A DNA stretch of 64,000 bases, from positions 55,240,466 to 55,304,465 of the forward strand of contig CM039503.1 in NCBI GenBank assembly GCA_022432975.1. The letters run 5' to 3'. The notes beneath the pieces were generated by a model. The model had not been told where the DNA came from. It did no database searches and was given only the letters and a program-made list of their open reading frames with translations. Every line of letters begins with the position of its first letter. Within the stretch, counting starts at the first letter, position 1. The translations under genes and the position numbers were made by a program. This DNA is from Begonia masoniana (lineage: Eukaryota; Streptophyta; Magnoliopsida; Cucurbitales; Begoniaceae). This document shows positions 47,999 to 60,693 of this stretch, piece after piece.

Positions 47999-50573
47999 TC
48001 CTCATAAATGAGGAAGCTCTTGAAGCCTCTATAAATAGAGGTTTGAAGAGACGTTTACTTCATCTAGAAAAATGTGATACTTTATGAATATGAAGAGAAG
48101 AAACGAAGGTCGAAGAGAAATAGTGGGGTGAAAATTTTTAGAGGGAGAGAAATATAAAGTGTAAGAGAAAAATATGTGTGATACTTTTGTGCACATTGAG
48201 AATTATAAGAGTGGTGATTTCTCTTAGTGAATATTTTCTAGGATATTCGATATTTAGAAAAATATTATAAATCCTATTTTTCTAGTCAGATCTTTATGGA
48301 CTTGGTCTCCATGATTTTTTCTCGATTTGATTTTTACGCAAAATTCTCGGTGTTCATTTTGACCATTATTTATTTTACTTCTTGGCTGTTATAATCTTAC
48401 GGCAGTGGAAAAATATTCATGGTATTTTTTGAATCGCATCTGCTATTGTTTTTTGTACCACTTGGTTAGTGGTGTTCCTGCCGGATTAGTTATTATTTTT
48501 CCCAACAAGTGGTATCAGAACAAAGTTGTTACGACGAAAAAGATTAAAAGAAGCTATTACGGATAGATGATTGTACTAAAGCCAATAGCGACAGGCTGAC
48601 AAATGTTAAAGACTTGAAACAAATCCTACCTATTTCTCAGCATGACTGAGATATCGGGAAGAAGAGTTTGTAGGGTCCCTCCTTAATGATGAGGGACCGT
48701 GCAATAAATGAGATTATCTCCATTAATTGCAAATGGAGATAATGTCTCTATTTGGGAAGAAATCTTCTACGCGTACCTTCCTCATTTATGAGGAAGGTGC
48801 CATTCCTCTAAATGAGGAGGCCTATTGAAAATCTTAGAGAAAAAAAACAGTGAGAGAAAAATAGGTGTGATGTTTTGTGCATAGTGAGAATTTTAAGAGT
48901 GGTGGTTTCTCTTAGTGAATATTTTCTAGGATATTAGATATCTACAAAAATATTGTAAATCTTATTTTTCATAGTGAGATCTTTATAGACTTGGTCCCCA
49001 TAGTTTTTTCCCGATTGAATTTTTACGCAAAATTCTCGGTGTTCATTTTGACCATTATTTATTTTACTTGTTGGTTGTTATAATCTTACGGCAGTGGAAA
49101 AATATTCATGGTATTTTTTGAATCGCATCTGCTATCGTTTTTCGTACCACTTGGTTAGTGGTGTTCCTGCGGATTAGTTATTATTTTTCCCAACAAGTGG
49201 TATCAGAACAAAGTTGTTACGACGAAAAAAGATTAAAAGAAGCTATTACGGATAGATGATTGTACTAAAGCCAATAGCGACAGGCTGACAAATGTTAAAG
49301 ACTTGAAACAAATCCTACCTATTTCTCAGCATGATTGGAGATATCGGGAAGAAGAGTTTGTAGGATCCCTCCTTAATGATGAGGGACCGTGCAATAAATG
49401 AGATTATCTCCATTAATTGCAAATGGATATAATGTCTCTATTTGGGAAGAAATCTTCTACGCGTACCTTCCTCATTTATGAGGAAGGTGTCCCTTCCTCA
49501 TAAATGAGGAGCCTCTTGAATCTTTAGAGAAAAAAAAACGTTGATAGAGAAAATAGGTGTGATGTTTGTGCATAGTGAGAATTTTAAGAGTGGTGATTTC
49601 TCTTAGTGAATATTTTCTAGGATATTCGATATTTAGAAAAATATTATAAATCCTATTTTTCTAGTGAGATCTTTATAGACTTGGTCCCCATAGTTTTTTC
49701 CCGATTTGAATTTTTACGCAAAATTCTCGGTGTTCATTTTGACCATTATTTATTTTACTTGTTGGTTGTTATAATCTTACGGCAGTGGAAAAATATTCCT
49801 AGTATTTTTCGGATCGCATCTGCTATCGTTTTTCGTACCACTTGGTTAGTGGTGTTCCTGCAGGATTCGTTATTATTTTTCCCAACAAGTGGTATCAGAG
49901 CAAGATTGTTATGACGAAAAAGATTATTGCAGATAGATGGTTGTACTAAAGCCAATAGCGACATGCTGACAAACGTTAAAGACGAGAATTGAAACAAAGT
50001 AGATGAAAATCTTACTTATTTCTCAGCATGATTGGAGATATCGGGAAGAAGAGTTTGTAGGATCCCTCCTTAATGATGAGGGACAGTGCAATAAATGAGA
50101 TTATCTCCATTAATTGCAAATGGATATAATGTCTCTATTTGGGAAGAAATCTTCTTGCGCGTACCTTTCTTTTTCATTTATGAGTAAGATATCACCTTCC
50201 TCGTAAATGAGGATCCTCTTGAAATCTCTACACAAAAAAAACAAATGTCAGAGAAAAATAATTGTGATGTTTTTGTATATAATAAGAATTCTAAGAGTGA
50301 TGATTTCTCTTAGTGAATATTTTCTAGGATATTCGATATCTACAAAAGTATTGTAAATCTTATTTTTCATAGTGAGATCTTTCTAAACTCGATCCCTGTG
50401 ATTTTTTTGTCGATTTGGGTTTCCACGTAAAATTTTTTGTGTTCATTTTTGCTATTATTTCTCTTACTTCTTGACTATTATAAGTTTACGGTAGTGGAAA
50501 AATATTCTTGATATTTGTTGAATCGCATCTGTTATCGTTTCTCGTATCCAGCCGGTTTTATTATTTTTCTCAA
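47857..50573 (+). mobile_element. Tandem TRIM array: four LTRs and three internal domains
   Basis: LTR1 47857-48507, LTR2 48669-49195, LTR3 49359-49887, LTR4 50056-50573. Each of the first three ends CCCAACA and is followed by AG and the primer-binding site TGGTATCAGA(A/G)C, then a ~160-bp internal part and the purine tract GGGAAGAAGAG just before the next TGTAGG. The internal parts encode nothing, so these are TRIM-like miniature elements with rather long LTRs. LTR1 is 651 bp with a TATA-like CTATAAATAG near 48031; LTR2-LTR4 lack about 120 bp there. CTAAT occurs directly before LTR1 (47852-47856) and after LTR4 (50574-50578), consistent with one target duplication around the whole array. Confidence 0.88.
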
Positions 50574-50692
50574 CTAATAGCGTTAGGTGCTCAGCAAAAA
50601 GTTCGGTGAAATTAATAAAACTATAATCAAACAAATTACACGAGCTTTCACGAGTATTTATAGAAGATTTCATGGTTTGGCAAAACATAAAA

Positions 50693-52255
50693 ATGGCGGG
50701 TGAGAAGAAGATTAATGGAGAAACTTCAACTCTTTTTCAAACCCAAACTTTCGTTTGGAACCAAATTTTTAATTTTATGAACTCCATGTCCCTGAAATGC
50801 GCAGTAGAGCTAGGAATACCAGACATAATCCATAGCCATGGAGGATCTCTGCCTCTTTCTGAGCTAGTCAAAGCTCTCCGACTCCATTCCACCAAAGCTA
50901 GCTTCCTCCACCGACTAATGCGCGTCCTGGTTCGCTCAGGCGTCTTCTCTCAGACCAATGGCAGCCAAAACGAGCAAGAAGTGATCTATACTCTGACACC
51001 CACCTCTCGTCTTCTCTGCCGGAGCGACCCAATGGGAGTCAACAAGTTTCTGTTTCTTATGTTGGACCCTAGTCTTCTCGACCCATGGGAGGGATTGAGC
51101 AGATGGTTTTACAGTGACTACTCGACTGCGTTTGAGATGGCGAACGGAAAGACTTTATGGGAGCATGCAGCTGGTGCGCCTGAGTTTGCCAAGACTTTAA
51201 ACGAGACGATGGAGTGTGATTCGAAGCTGGTGGCGATTGCGGTGGTGGAGAAGTGTAAAGAAGTGTTCGGAGGGTTGGAGTCTCTTGTGGACGTAGGCGG
51301 TGGCACAGGGGCTATGGCGGCGGCCATTGCTGAGGCTTTCCCCCACATTCACTGCACTGTGATTGATCTTCCCAATGTCGTAGCAAACTTGAAGGGAAGG
51401 AAGAATTTAGATTTTGTGAGTGGAGATATGTTTGAAGCAATTCCTCCTGCAAATGCTGCTTTGCTCAAGGTTTGTTCTCTTCTTCCCTCCATTTTGTATC
51501 AACTTTGCACGGTAATCTCTGCTATATTATCTACTTAAAACAAAACTCACACAATTTTGTTATTATGTTTTGTCTCAAAACTAGTTATAAATTGTCCAAA
51601 GACGAATATTGTTTATGAATCACTCACCTGAACCACATTCAACCAATGTGAAATCATGCACTTTCGTGTTCTACGCCAGATCCTCACATTTTACTTTAAT
51701 TTTTTGTCATTTTGGCTCCAAAAAAGGACCGGCCGCAACAATCATTCTCATTGAGAGCTTGACGTCCCCGTCTATTATATTTCCGTCGTGACATGAGTCT
51801 AATACTATTCGTTCAAACTCATCTCGCTTCTACGATATTGTTTGTTTTATGTCGAATTCTACGCGATTTTGTTTTCAAAATTTCTCCCAAAATATGACAT
51901 ACTAGTTTAGAGAAAGGTCTTACTTTTGCGATTGATGAATTAATTGCAGTGGATTGTGCACGATTGGGATGATGAGAAAAGCATTGAGATCTTGAAGAAC
52001 TGCAGAAAGGCAATTCCATGCAAAGAAGAGGGAGGAAAAGTGATTATCATAGACATGGTGATGAATGATGAAGAGTATGAAGATGATGAGTTCATAGAAG
52101 CTCAAATCTACTTTGACATGTTGATGATGGTGAATGTGAGTGGCGCAGAGAGAAGCCGTAAAAAATGGGAAAGTCTCTTCTTTCAAGCGGGTTTCAGCGG
52201 CTACAAGGTTGTTTGTAAGCTTGGGGCAAGGTCTCTAATGGAAGTTTACCCTTGA
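50693..52255 (+). CDS. Class II O-methyltransferase (resveratrol/flavonoid OMT-like)
   Basis: Exons 50693-51469 and 51950-52255 encode 360 aa. I start at MAGEKKING, as in relatives; an in-frame ATG 21 bp upstream (50672) would add MVWQNIK. Seen: the N-terminal dimerisation part (WNQIFNFMNSMSLKCAVELG IPDIIHSHG), SAM motif I LVDVGGGTG at residues 198-206, VIDLPNVV, SGDMFEAIP, the catalytic histidine in WIVHDWDDE (about residue 263) and the closing KLGARSLMEVYP. Enzymes of this family transfer methyl from SAM to hydroxyls of phenylpropanoids, flavonoids or stilbenes in the cytosol; the substrate cannot be predicted. Frames are intact. The 3' end of LTR4 of the TRIM array lies only 119 bp upstream of the ATG. 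Confidence 0.93.
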
Positions 52256-52940
52256 ACATCCATTAGAAACTCTCACTTTAACCCTAGTTCCATATAAATA
52301 AAAGATGATCAATCGGGTGATTAATTCATCTTCTCGTGTATTTTCGTGGAATCAAAATATTATCTTTAAATGTAGTAATTCAAGGTGGTGAGTCATCTCA
52401 ATCTACCAGTGTCTTCGTGTTTTTTTACTGAGTAATGCTACGTTTATTCTATAATTTTATCTTTTATTTCTTACCTTGGTGTAATTAATTACTTGATAAA
52501 TCTATCCTTACTCTTACTTTAAAAAAAAAACTCAAATATAATTAATTTCTTAATAAACAAATGTTCACATGTGACATTTTCCAAGAATTGAATGGATCAT
52601 TTATACATGTTCGCTTGTGTTTTTTTATGTGACAATATTTTAAAGTGAAATAATTGAAGGTGATGCATCACTTTTGCTCATGGTCTGTCTTCGTGTTATG
52701 TTAGTGGCAATTTAATTTAGGTTACAGCAACAACACGTGTCCTTGTTCATTTTTGTTACATGCTACACATTGATAAAAAGATTATATTTAATGCAATCAA
52801 TAGAACAATTTTATTTTAAATTTCTAGTCTCGATATTAGGTAATGGTGCGACTCAAAATTACGAATTTTGCCATTTTTTTTACATTAATTTTCTTCATGA
52901 TTTCAACTTTGTACGGCAGTGTGATCCCTACTTGTTATGT
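52256..52940. other. OMT 3' flank and intergenic DNA
   Basis: The 3' UTR probably includes ATAAATAAAAGATG at about 52294-52307 as a polyadenylation region. No other gene. Confidence 0.5.
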
Positions 52941-52949
52941 TTGAATATC

Positions 52950-54189
52950 GGGAAAAATACAAAAAAAAGACAGAAGTATAGTAAATAGGCAAAAAAGAGA
53001 AACAAGTTTCGTTTTAGGCAAAAAGAGAAAAGATGTTCGAGAAATAGGAAAAAAAAAAACAAATCGGCGTTTTTTTTCTCAGGCACGGCGAAAGCGGACC
53101 AGCCGGTCTCTCTATTTTTTTAAATAAAAATAAGTGAGAGGCCGGCTAGTCTGATGGACCAGCCAGCCTCACCCTTTTTTTATTAAAAAATTATATTTTT
53201 ATTAAAAAAATTATTTTTTTATTAAAAAATTATTTAAAAAAAAAAATAAAGGGACGACCAGCCGGCCTCTCCTTTTTTTAATTAATTTTTTTTTTAAAAG
53301 ATGAATTTTAATGAAATGTACTGAAATCGCATCGCGATTGTCAAGATGCGAAAATTCATCTTTATTTTCCTGCAGAATTGAATATTGTTAAGTATATAGT
53401 TTATTTGCTCTATCTGTTTGAGATTTTATTACGTGAGTTTGACTTGTATTTATTTTAAAGACTTCCGCTATCAAATATAGTATTAGGCTGGGTGATCGAG
53501 TTACTTTTAGAGATCAGGTCGTCCGACTGGGCATTTCTGCTCAGGCCCAGTCCCCGGGTCGTGACAAAACCAACTCTTGGATCTTTGTAACTTATCTTTT
53601 TCGATTAGGGTTTTTAAGTAAAATTTTTGAACGAAAATAATTATAAGTAGAATACAATGATTGATTTGAGTAACAAAAATGAAATGAAAAATTGAATGTC
53701 AAACACAATTACATGAACATAGGAAAAAAAAAATTATGATTTTAATCAGCCTCCCACGATCACAAAAGGCGCAGACCAAGTCCATGGTGAAAGGAGATTG
53801 TCAGATGAGAAAACTCATTTTTTTTATAATTTTTTTTTAATTAAAAAAAAGAGAGAGGCCGGCTGGTCGTCCTTTATATTTTTTTTTTAAAAAAATAATT
53901 TTTTAATAAAAAAATTAATTTTTTTAATAAAAATATAATTTTTTAATAAAAAAAGGGAGAGGCCGGCTAGTCCATCAGACCAGCCGGCCTCTCACTTATT
54001 TTTATTTAAAAAAATGGAGAGGCCGGCGGGTCCGAGCGGACCAACCGGCCTCTTGCCGTGCCTGAGAAAAAAAACGTCGATTTGTCTATTTTTTGCCTAT
54101 TTCTCATACATCTTTCCCCTTTTTACTTAAAACGAAACTTGTTTCTCTTTTTTGCTTATTTCCTATCTGTCTCTTTTTTGCATTTTTCC
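52950..54189. mobile_element. Mutator-like MITE with long inverted arms
   Basis: Starts GGGAAAAATAC and ends GCATTTTTCC. The outer ~330 bp on each side are inverted copies (AAACAAGTTTCGTTTTAGGC / AAAACGAAACTTGTTTC; GAGGCCGGCTAGTC.. / ..GACTAGCCGGCCTC). Flanked by TTGAATATC (52941-52949) and TTGAATATG (54190-54198), a 9-bp target duplication with one mismatch, which fits the Mutator superfamily. No transposase. The GGCCGGC blocks give local GC-rich islands in AT-rich DNA. Confidence 0.85.
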
Positions 54190-54198
54190 TTGAATATG

Positions 54199-55024
54199 CA
54201 AAGTCCCAGATTACATGCAATTTGACTTCCGAGATCATCTTTTATTTGACTTTGAATCATGGAATGATTGAATTTTTTAAAATAATGAATTAGTTTATTC
54301 TCTGATTTATTGCATGATAAGTGCACTTGAATTTTATAAAAATAAATCATCCACAAATCTAGATGATTTTGCAAACTGTCATTAGTTTACTATTACTGTT
54401 TTTTGTTTGGTTCGATTATTGTTGCTCTTGTTGAAAATTGAACGCGATAGAAAAAAGAAATATATAGAAAATAAGAACATCAGAATTTACGAGAGAAAAT
54501 CTTTTGAAAAATAACAATGAACATAATAAGAGAAATTCACTAAATTCTCAAACAACCCCCTAATACTAGATAGGGTTCCGATCTGACTCGACTAGAATTT
54601 GGACCACTTAAAATCTATTAGCTTTAATTATTTGTTTTGATATACGTGTTAAACACAAAATATTTTCTTATCTTAGTAAAAACAAAGCGATAAAGTCGAA
54701 ATAATCGACTTGAAATTACAGTTGTCTGACCAAATACAATTAAGAGAATTAAACTTGTAAACTTATAAAATCAAGGGTATAACTATGCTTTATTAATCAC
54801 GAATGTCCTAATCAATGATTTAAGCCACGAGTATTAAAATGTATTCCACGTTAATTTGATAATATCTCAAATCAATTAATTTAGTTTTATTAATAATTCC
54901 ATTTAAATATGAACTTTTTTAGGAACTTTTGTACGATTTTGTTTGTTTGTTGTTTGGCCTAATCTATTGCCCAAACCCATATTTAACTCGTCATTTGTCT
55001 TCATTCCTGTAAGTCAACCATGTA
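54199..55024. other. AT-rich intergenic DNA
   Basis: No feature recognised. Confidence 0.5.
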
Positions 55025-55032
55025 CTATTGTC

Positions 55033-55914
55033 TAGGGGGGTGCAAAATCAAACCAGAACAGGTGAACCGAATCAGAACCGGTGCCATCGGTTCGGACCGA
55101 TTTTGAGCATTTAGAAACCGATGTTCGGATTAATTTTGTAGGAACCGATTTTTTAGGTTCGGTTTTTGGTTTGGCTCGGTCAAAACCGAACGAAACCGAA
55201 CCGAATTGTTCCTGCATTTCAAAGTTAAAACTAAAAAACTAACCTAAAATTTCATCCTCCACTCGAGACTCGACCACTCCTCCAGAGAAGACACACGCAG
55301 AGCCGCAGACGAAACGATAAGGCGAGGCGACGACTAGAGATCTGACAAGGGAGGAGAGAGAAACTCTCGGAGAGTTTCCGCCCGGAGTTTAGGGTTCTTA
55401 GATGCAGGGCTGTAAAGCTCCTCAGGTGGGTTTGCGAAAGCTTTGTGAAAGATGGCCAACATCCTCTCCCTCCTTCAGCTCAGCTCAAGAACCAGTTCAA
55501 ATAAAAAATGGCAAGTGTTTTTCTGGTGTCCTGCATTTATGAGGAAGGAAAGAACATGGGGGTTTACGGTGGTAGCCATTCTTGAGACGTGGGTGTTTGG
55601 ATTTTAGTGAGAGATGAGATAAGGATTTTTTGAACTTAGAGTCATTCTTATCCTTGGTTCTTTAATTTTTCGTCCATTTTCTCCTTTAATTTTTCGTCCA
55701 TTTTTGAACTTGGGGGTATTTAATTTTTTTTGAAATTAGGTTGCAGAACCGGAACCGGAACTTGAACTTTCGATTTGGTTCCGGTTCGGTTTCTCCCGAT
55801 TACAAGACCGGTTTCGGTTCGGATATTCCAAAATCGAAAATTGACTGGTTCGGTTCGGTTCGCTTCCTCTCTAAAACCTAACCGAACCAAACCGAACCGA
55901 GTTTTGCACATCCT
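55033..55914. mobile_element. hAT-like element with non-repeat core
   Basis: Left end TAGGGGGGTGCAAAA, right end TTTTGCACATCCT, flanked by a perfect 8-bp duplication CTATTGTC (55025-55032, 55915-55922). Sub-terminal GGTTCGG/CCGAACC repeats as in the element at 24316. The core (about 55250-55560) is less AT-rich and holds a 47-codon ORF from 55401 (MQGCKAPQVG..); it could be a captured host exon but I do not recognise it. Confidence 0.8.
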
Positions 55915-55922
55915 CTATTGTC

Positions 55923-56710
55923 ATTTCCTGGAAGTTAGCAAGACGATGACGCTCAGTTTTGACTAAATTGATCAACCCAATATAAATATACACCGTCTCT
56001 TCCTTTTCTAGAGAGAGCGAGCGAGAGAGAGAGAGAGAGAGTTGATGGCAGATGGAAAGAAGAGGAGGTTCGCTTGAAGAAACGTGTTTCAGTGGTGGTT
56101 TTGGTGTTCTTCGTCACATCTTTCATCATCGATGCTTCACTTGACCATCTCTCCAAGGTAAATCTACCCGAATCTTAATCATCCCAATCTTGTCGAATGA
56201 TAAGAGTTTTACATGAAAGATTATACGTGGTTTTACCAGTTTCTTAGGAGAAAGAAGACGAAATCTCCCGGAAGGGCTTTGAAGAAGATAAAAACAGGTT
56301 CCTGAATTTTCATTTCAAGACGTTCGAATCTTGCACGATTGAACGTTAATGGCCTTTCTTCATCTTCATCTTCATCTTCTTTTTCTTCATTTTCAACTGG
56401 GACTGTTGCAGAAATGATGAACTTGGGTATGGTGTCGCTCCTTCTTACAGTAACAGAAGTACCCATCTCCAATATCTGTATTTCAGAAGCCATGGCCAGC
56501 TCGTTTCTTCCCTGCGAGGACTCCATGAACTCCATACAAACAACCGTTGCAGAAACCGATCCATCAAATTCTAACCTACCACTTTCTGCAAATCCGCGAG
56601 AAGATTACCGTCAGTCCAAGGTACAATAATGCAGCAAAAATAGCACAGAAAACAATCAAAGCCATTTATCTTCAAGATCATCTTTAATGAACAGTACTGT
56701 AGCTACAAAC
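55923..56710. other. Possible small gene or gene remnant
   Basis: On plus, a TATA-like ATATAAATATAC near 55980, a GA repeat at about 56012-56042, then ATG at 56044 whose frame stops after 10 codons. In the next frame a signal-peptide-like stretch (RVSVVVLVFFVTSFIIDASL) leads to a good donor AAG|GTAAAT at 56157/56158, and an acceptor-like TTTTACCAG precedes a basic exon at about 56240. Further on, 56339-56629 is open on plus (Ser-rich) and 56233-56535 on minus (acidic). I do not recognise either protein, and strand and function are undecided. Confidence 0.3.
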
Positions 56711-56878
56711 ACACTCGATCTCATTTGAGATATACGAAGAAAAGTAATTCAAATGCACAAATCTTTTGTTTTGAAAAGTATTCTATTTAACTAAAGTCTC
56801 GTTCTTTTTAGATGATGGAAGTCCAACTTAGAATTTAATAAGCACCAACCAAATTGGGACCTTGACTAATAAATTAAT

Positions 56879-57727
56879 GGGAAATTATCGATTTGAACCC
56901 TGTATTATACACGTTTTTTCAATTCGGCCCCTGTACTAAAAAAACCGGCAAACCGAACCCTGTACTTTGATTTTGTTATCAGTTTTGACCTTCTATCAAC
57001 AATTTCATTAAACCCTCATTGAAAAAAACTATCAAACGATCTTAGATTCAGTTGAAATTTTTACCACATATTTATTACTTATTGAGAAGATAATCTGGAA
57101 ATTTTCGTAATTTTTTAACACATCTACGATTTATTGTAATTTTATTTTAGTATTTGTTAAAAATATTATAATAAATCATACAAATTTTAAAAAATTACGC
57201 AAATTTTTCTGTTATCTACCCATAATATGGTGAATATCTGGAAAACGTTTCAAATAAATTCAATATCTTTTGTTATTTCTTTAAATTAATCTCAGTTTCT
57301 TCTTTACTTTATAAATTAATTTTTAAAAAAATACCAAACAATATTTGATTTATTTGAAAACTTTTCCACATGTTCAACCTATCATGGGTAGATAATAGAA
57401 AAAGTTTCGTAATTTTATAAAATTTGTATGATTTATTATAATATTTTTATAAAATACTAAAATAAAATTCTAATAAATCGTACATATGTTAAAAAATCAC
57501 GAAAATTTCTTGATTATCTTCTAATTAAGTAGTGAACATGTGGTAAAAATTTCAACTTAATCCAAGATCGTTTGTTAGTTTTTTCAATGAGGGTTTAATG
57601 AAATTGTTGATAGAAGGTCAAAACTGATAACAGAATCAAAGTACAGGGTTCAGTTTGTCGGTTTTTTTAGTACAGGGGCCGAATTGAAAAAACGTGTATA
57701 GTACAGGGTTCAAATTGATAATTACCC
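56879..57727. mobile_element. Foldback Mutator-like MITE
   Basis: Nearly the whole 849 bp is one inverted repeat: GGGAAATTATCGATTTGAACCC at the left, GGGTTCAAATTGATAATTACCC at the right, with long matching arms inside. A perfect 9-bp target duplication TAAATTAAT (56870-56878, 57728-57736) points to Mutator. The homologous position in copy 1 (about 44400) lacks it. Confidence 0.9.
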
Positions 57728-59455
57728 TAAATTAATTTAAATGTATTACTACTATTTTCACATGGAAAGACAATTACAATCATGTCTATACACATTTTGG
57801 TCTATTTGCTTCACCTACATCAAGTTATATACTCTAAGCCAAAATATTAAATTTGTATTTGATACTTTTTAATAGACTTTACATTATGATAACTTATAAT
57901 ATATGCTACATAATATGTGTAGGGCAGTTGATATCTTAGATTATGTCAACAGATTTTGCTTTGTAAATCTTTAGATAACTTTAGAGTAATGTCCATACAC
58001 GGATGCTTATTTGTAGCATTTTCCTTTTGCACTTAACCCAATGTAGTTTGATTTAAATAACAATATTTGCTTTTAAATATAATATCTTTATTATAAGTTT
58101 CTAAAAAAATACTCACGTAAAGTTGTCCAAAAAAATTCTATTAAAGAAGGAAACTATATGCCACAAGTTCATCGTGGGATCATCTCAATATTGAGTATTT
58201 GTGGAGATTGCAGTTATCATTTACAATATTATTTGCTTTGAGCCTTAATTTATATGGATTGATTTTTGGAGTTAGTCCAAAGACCAAAACGTTTTGTAAT
58301 AGGTAAAAAGGAAAATTCTATTAATAAAGTATTGACTTTTTACTCTCTCAAGCGATATGAGATCGTGTACTCTCACTGATATGAATTGAGCTCTCCCAAT
58401 TAACAAAATCTTGGATCGTTCTTCTCTTCGAAAGATTAATTGTGAAAGTTTTCTTTCCCAAGAAACTATACAACGTGCGTTTCATTTGACATGATAATTG
58501 TATTTGAATATAGAAACCATCAATAATTCCCGACATTTATCAAACATTACATTCTACACTACACATTACTTTAACATTTTTATTAATCAAAGTGGAATTA
58601 GAGTTGATAAAGTGAATATGAATGATTTGATCACATTCATCTAGAATTTTTGCAGTGGCAAACATACTCGAGATCTGCTCAATCCAAATCCCAATTTGTT
58701 TATTATTCAGATGTTATCGTCTACCTTTTAGACCAACCTTTTGCTTTTGTTTATCATTAAAGTAAGGCAAATTGACTGAAACAAATCTAAAGCCAATGCC
58801 CTACATGAATCAAATATTTTTTTTATTTTTTTAACAATAAAAACGTTTGAAATATTTTAGTACCGCAATTTCATCGTGCTTTTGACTGAGTAATTATTTG
58901 TAAAATTACTTATATTTCTTTTCTCGTGTTTAATTTAATAATCCTAGTTAATTAGATTGGCAAGATATTGATAAAGATGCAGTTAGTATAATTGAATATT
59001 TGATGGGGCACCTTTTAGAGTTTGATAATAAGACTATTGCGTGGGTGATGTCATAAAATTTGTGACTGTGACGAACAGTTGATTTTTTGTCAAGAATTTA
59101 GGGTGGTTGGTAGTGACTAAATCGAGCTAGCGAGCCAGGTCGTTGCAAGCTTGCTGGACGCGGTATGCGAGGGCTCACAAGGCAATTTTACAGACTCGGT
59201 TTGGCCCGAGATTCTAACTGTGTCAACTGTTGGTTTTACACAGATAGAGAGAGAGGCTACAAAGTAGGGGAGTATGATTTTTATTTTATTTTATTTGTTT
59301 TTCTTGTGATAGAATTTTACATTTATTATTCTTTTCTATATTTATTTATTATGCCGACAACCACAGCAAAAGAAGTTTCTCTTCTTCTAAGGCTATAAAG
59401 TGGCTAAGGCTATAAAGTGGCTTGATGGGTCTCTCGACCCCAACAAATGCTTACA

Positions 59456-60693
59456 AACTAATTATCAATTTAAATTTTAAAATATTTCTTAATTTGATAC
59501 ACTTTCAAAACTAAAAATCTTAACAAATAAAATCTTAAATTATATTAAATATAATAAATCAAATCTTAACAGGGGCCGATCACCTTCCGTTCTAAATTTA
59601 TGCCGAGACCATAGGTCGATCACCCTCTAATTTTTGTGAGGTGAGAATGAAGGGTCCCCGCCCTCGAAACGACCCCGTTCTTAAACATTATGTTAAGAAC
59701 GGGTCCCGATCCGAGGCGTTGATCTTCCATTCTCAAAATTAGGGCATAGAAAAGGAGGTCTTGGGTCCGAAACAACCTCCCATTCTTAGCTTCTCTATAC
59801 ATTGGAACCCTTAAAAGAAGAATTTATAAAAACTTAAAATATATGATTCAAAATAAATCATATATTAACATCTGCACTGCCAAAGAAGTTAATGAATGAA
59901 AGGAGAAGTTTAGGGGGAGAGACAAATCATGTAAATTGTAAATGATGCAAAATATATCCCGCACCATGAGATAAAAGCATCACCAATTCTTTCACAAACT
60001 GTGATTACCTGAATGTGTATGTATAAGTACGACTGCGGGAAAAATCTCGGGTTGCAGGGCAAACCTCGGGACTTAAGCTGAGTGTAGGAAAATCCCGGAC
60101 TCGAATATAGACAAATCCCGGGTCGTAAAAAGGGGGTCGTCACAATCCCACATCACTTGTGGAGGTATATGGAAATAGAACTATATGTAAGGAAACCCTC
60201 CCAAGATAGTAAGATGCTTTTTGGAACACAATTGACAACAGATCCCATAAGAACTCCGAAGTTAAAAGTACTCCGGATGAGAGCAGTATCATGTTGGGTG
60301 ACCGACTGAGCAGTCCTCGCCCTACAAATCCGTGAAGGGAGGATATTGGGCTACGGTCGTAAAAAGGGGGTCGTCACAATCCCACATCACTTGTGGAGGT
60401 ATATGGAAATAGAATATATGTAAGGAAACCCTCCTAAGATAATAAGATGCTTTTTGGAACACAATTGACAACAGATCCTAAGAACTTCGAAGTTAAAAGT
60501 ACTCCGGATAGAGCAGTATCATGTTGGGTGACCGACTGAGAAGTCCTCGCCATACAAATCCGTGAAGGGAGGATATTGGGCTACGGCCCAATCCCCAAAA
60601 CAGACAATATTTTACAGGAAAAATTGGTTCGTTATAAATGGTATCAGAGTTTGTACCCAACCAGAAATGTGGCCAACAAGTACGTTGGACCCT

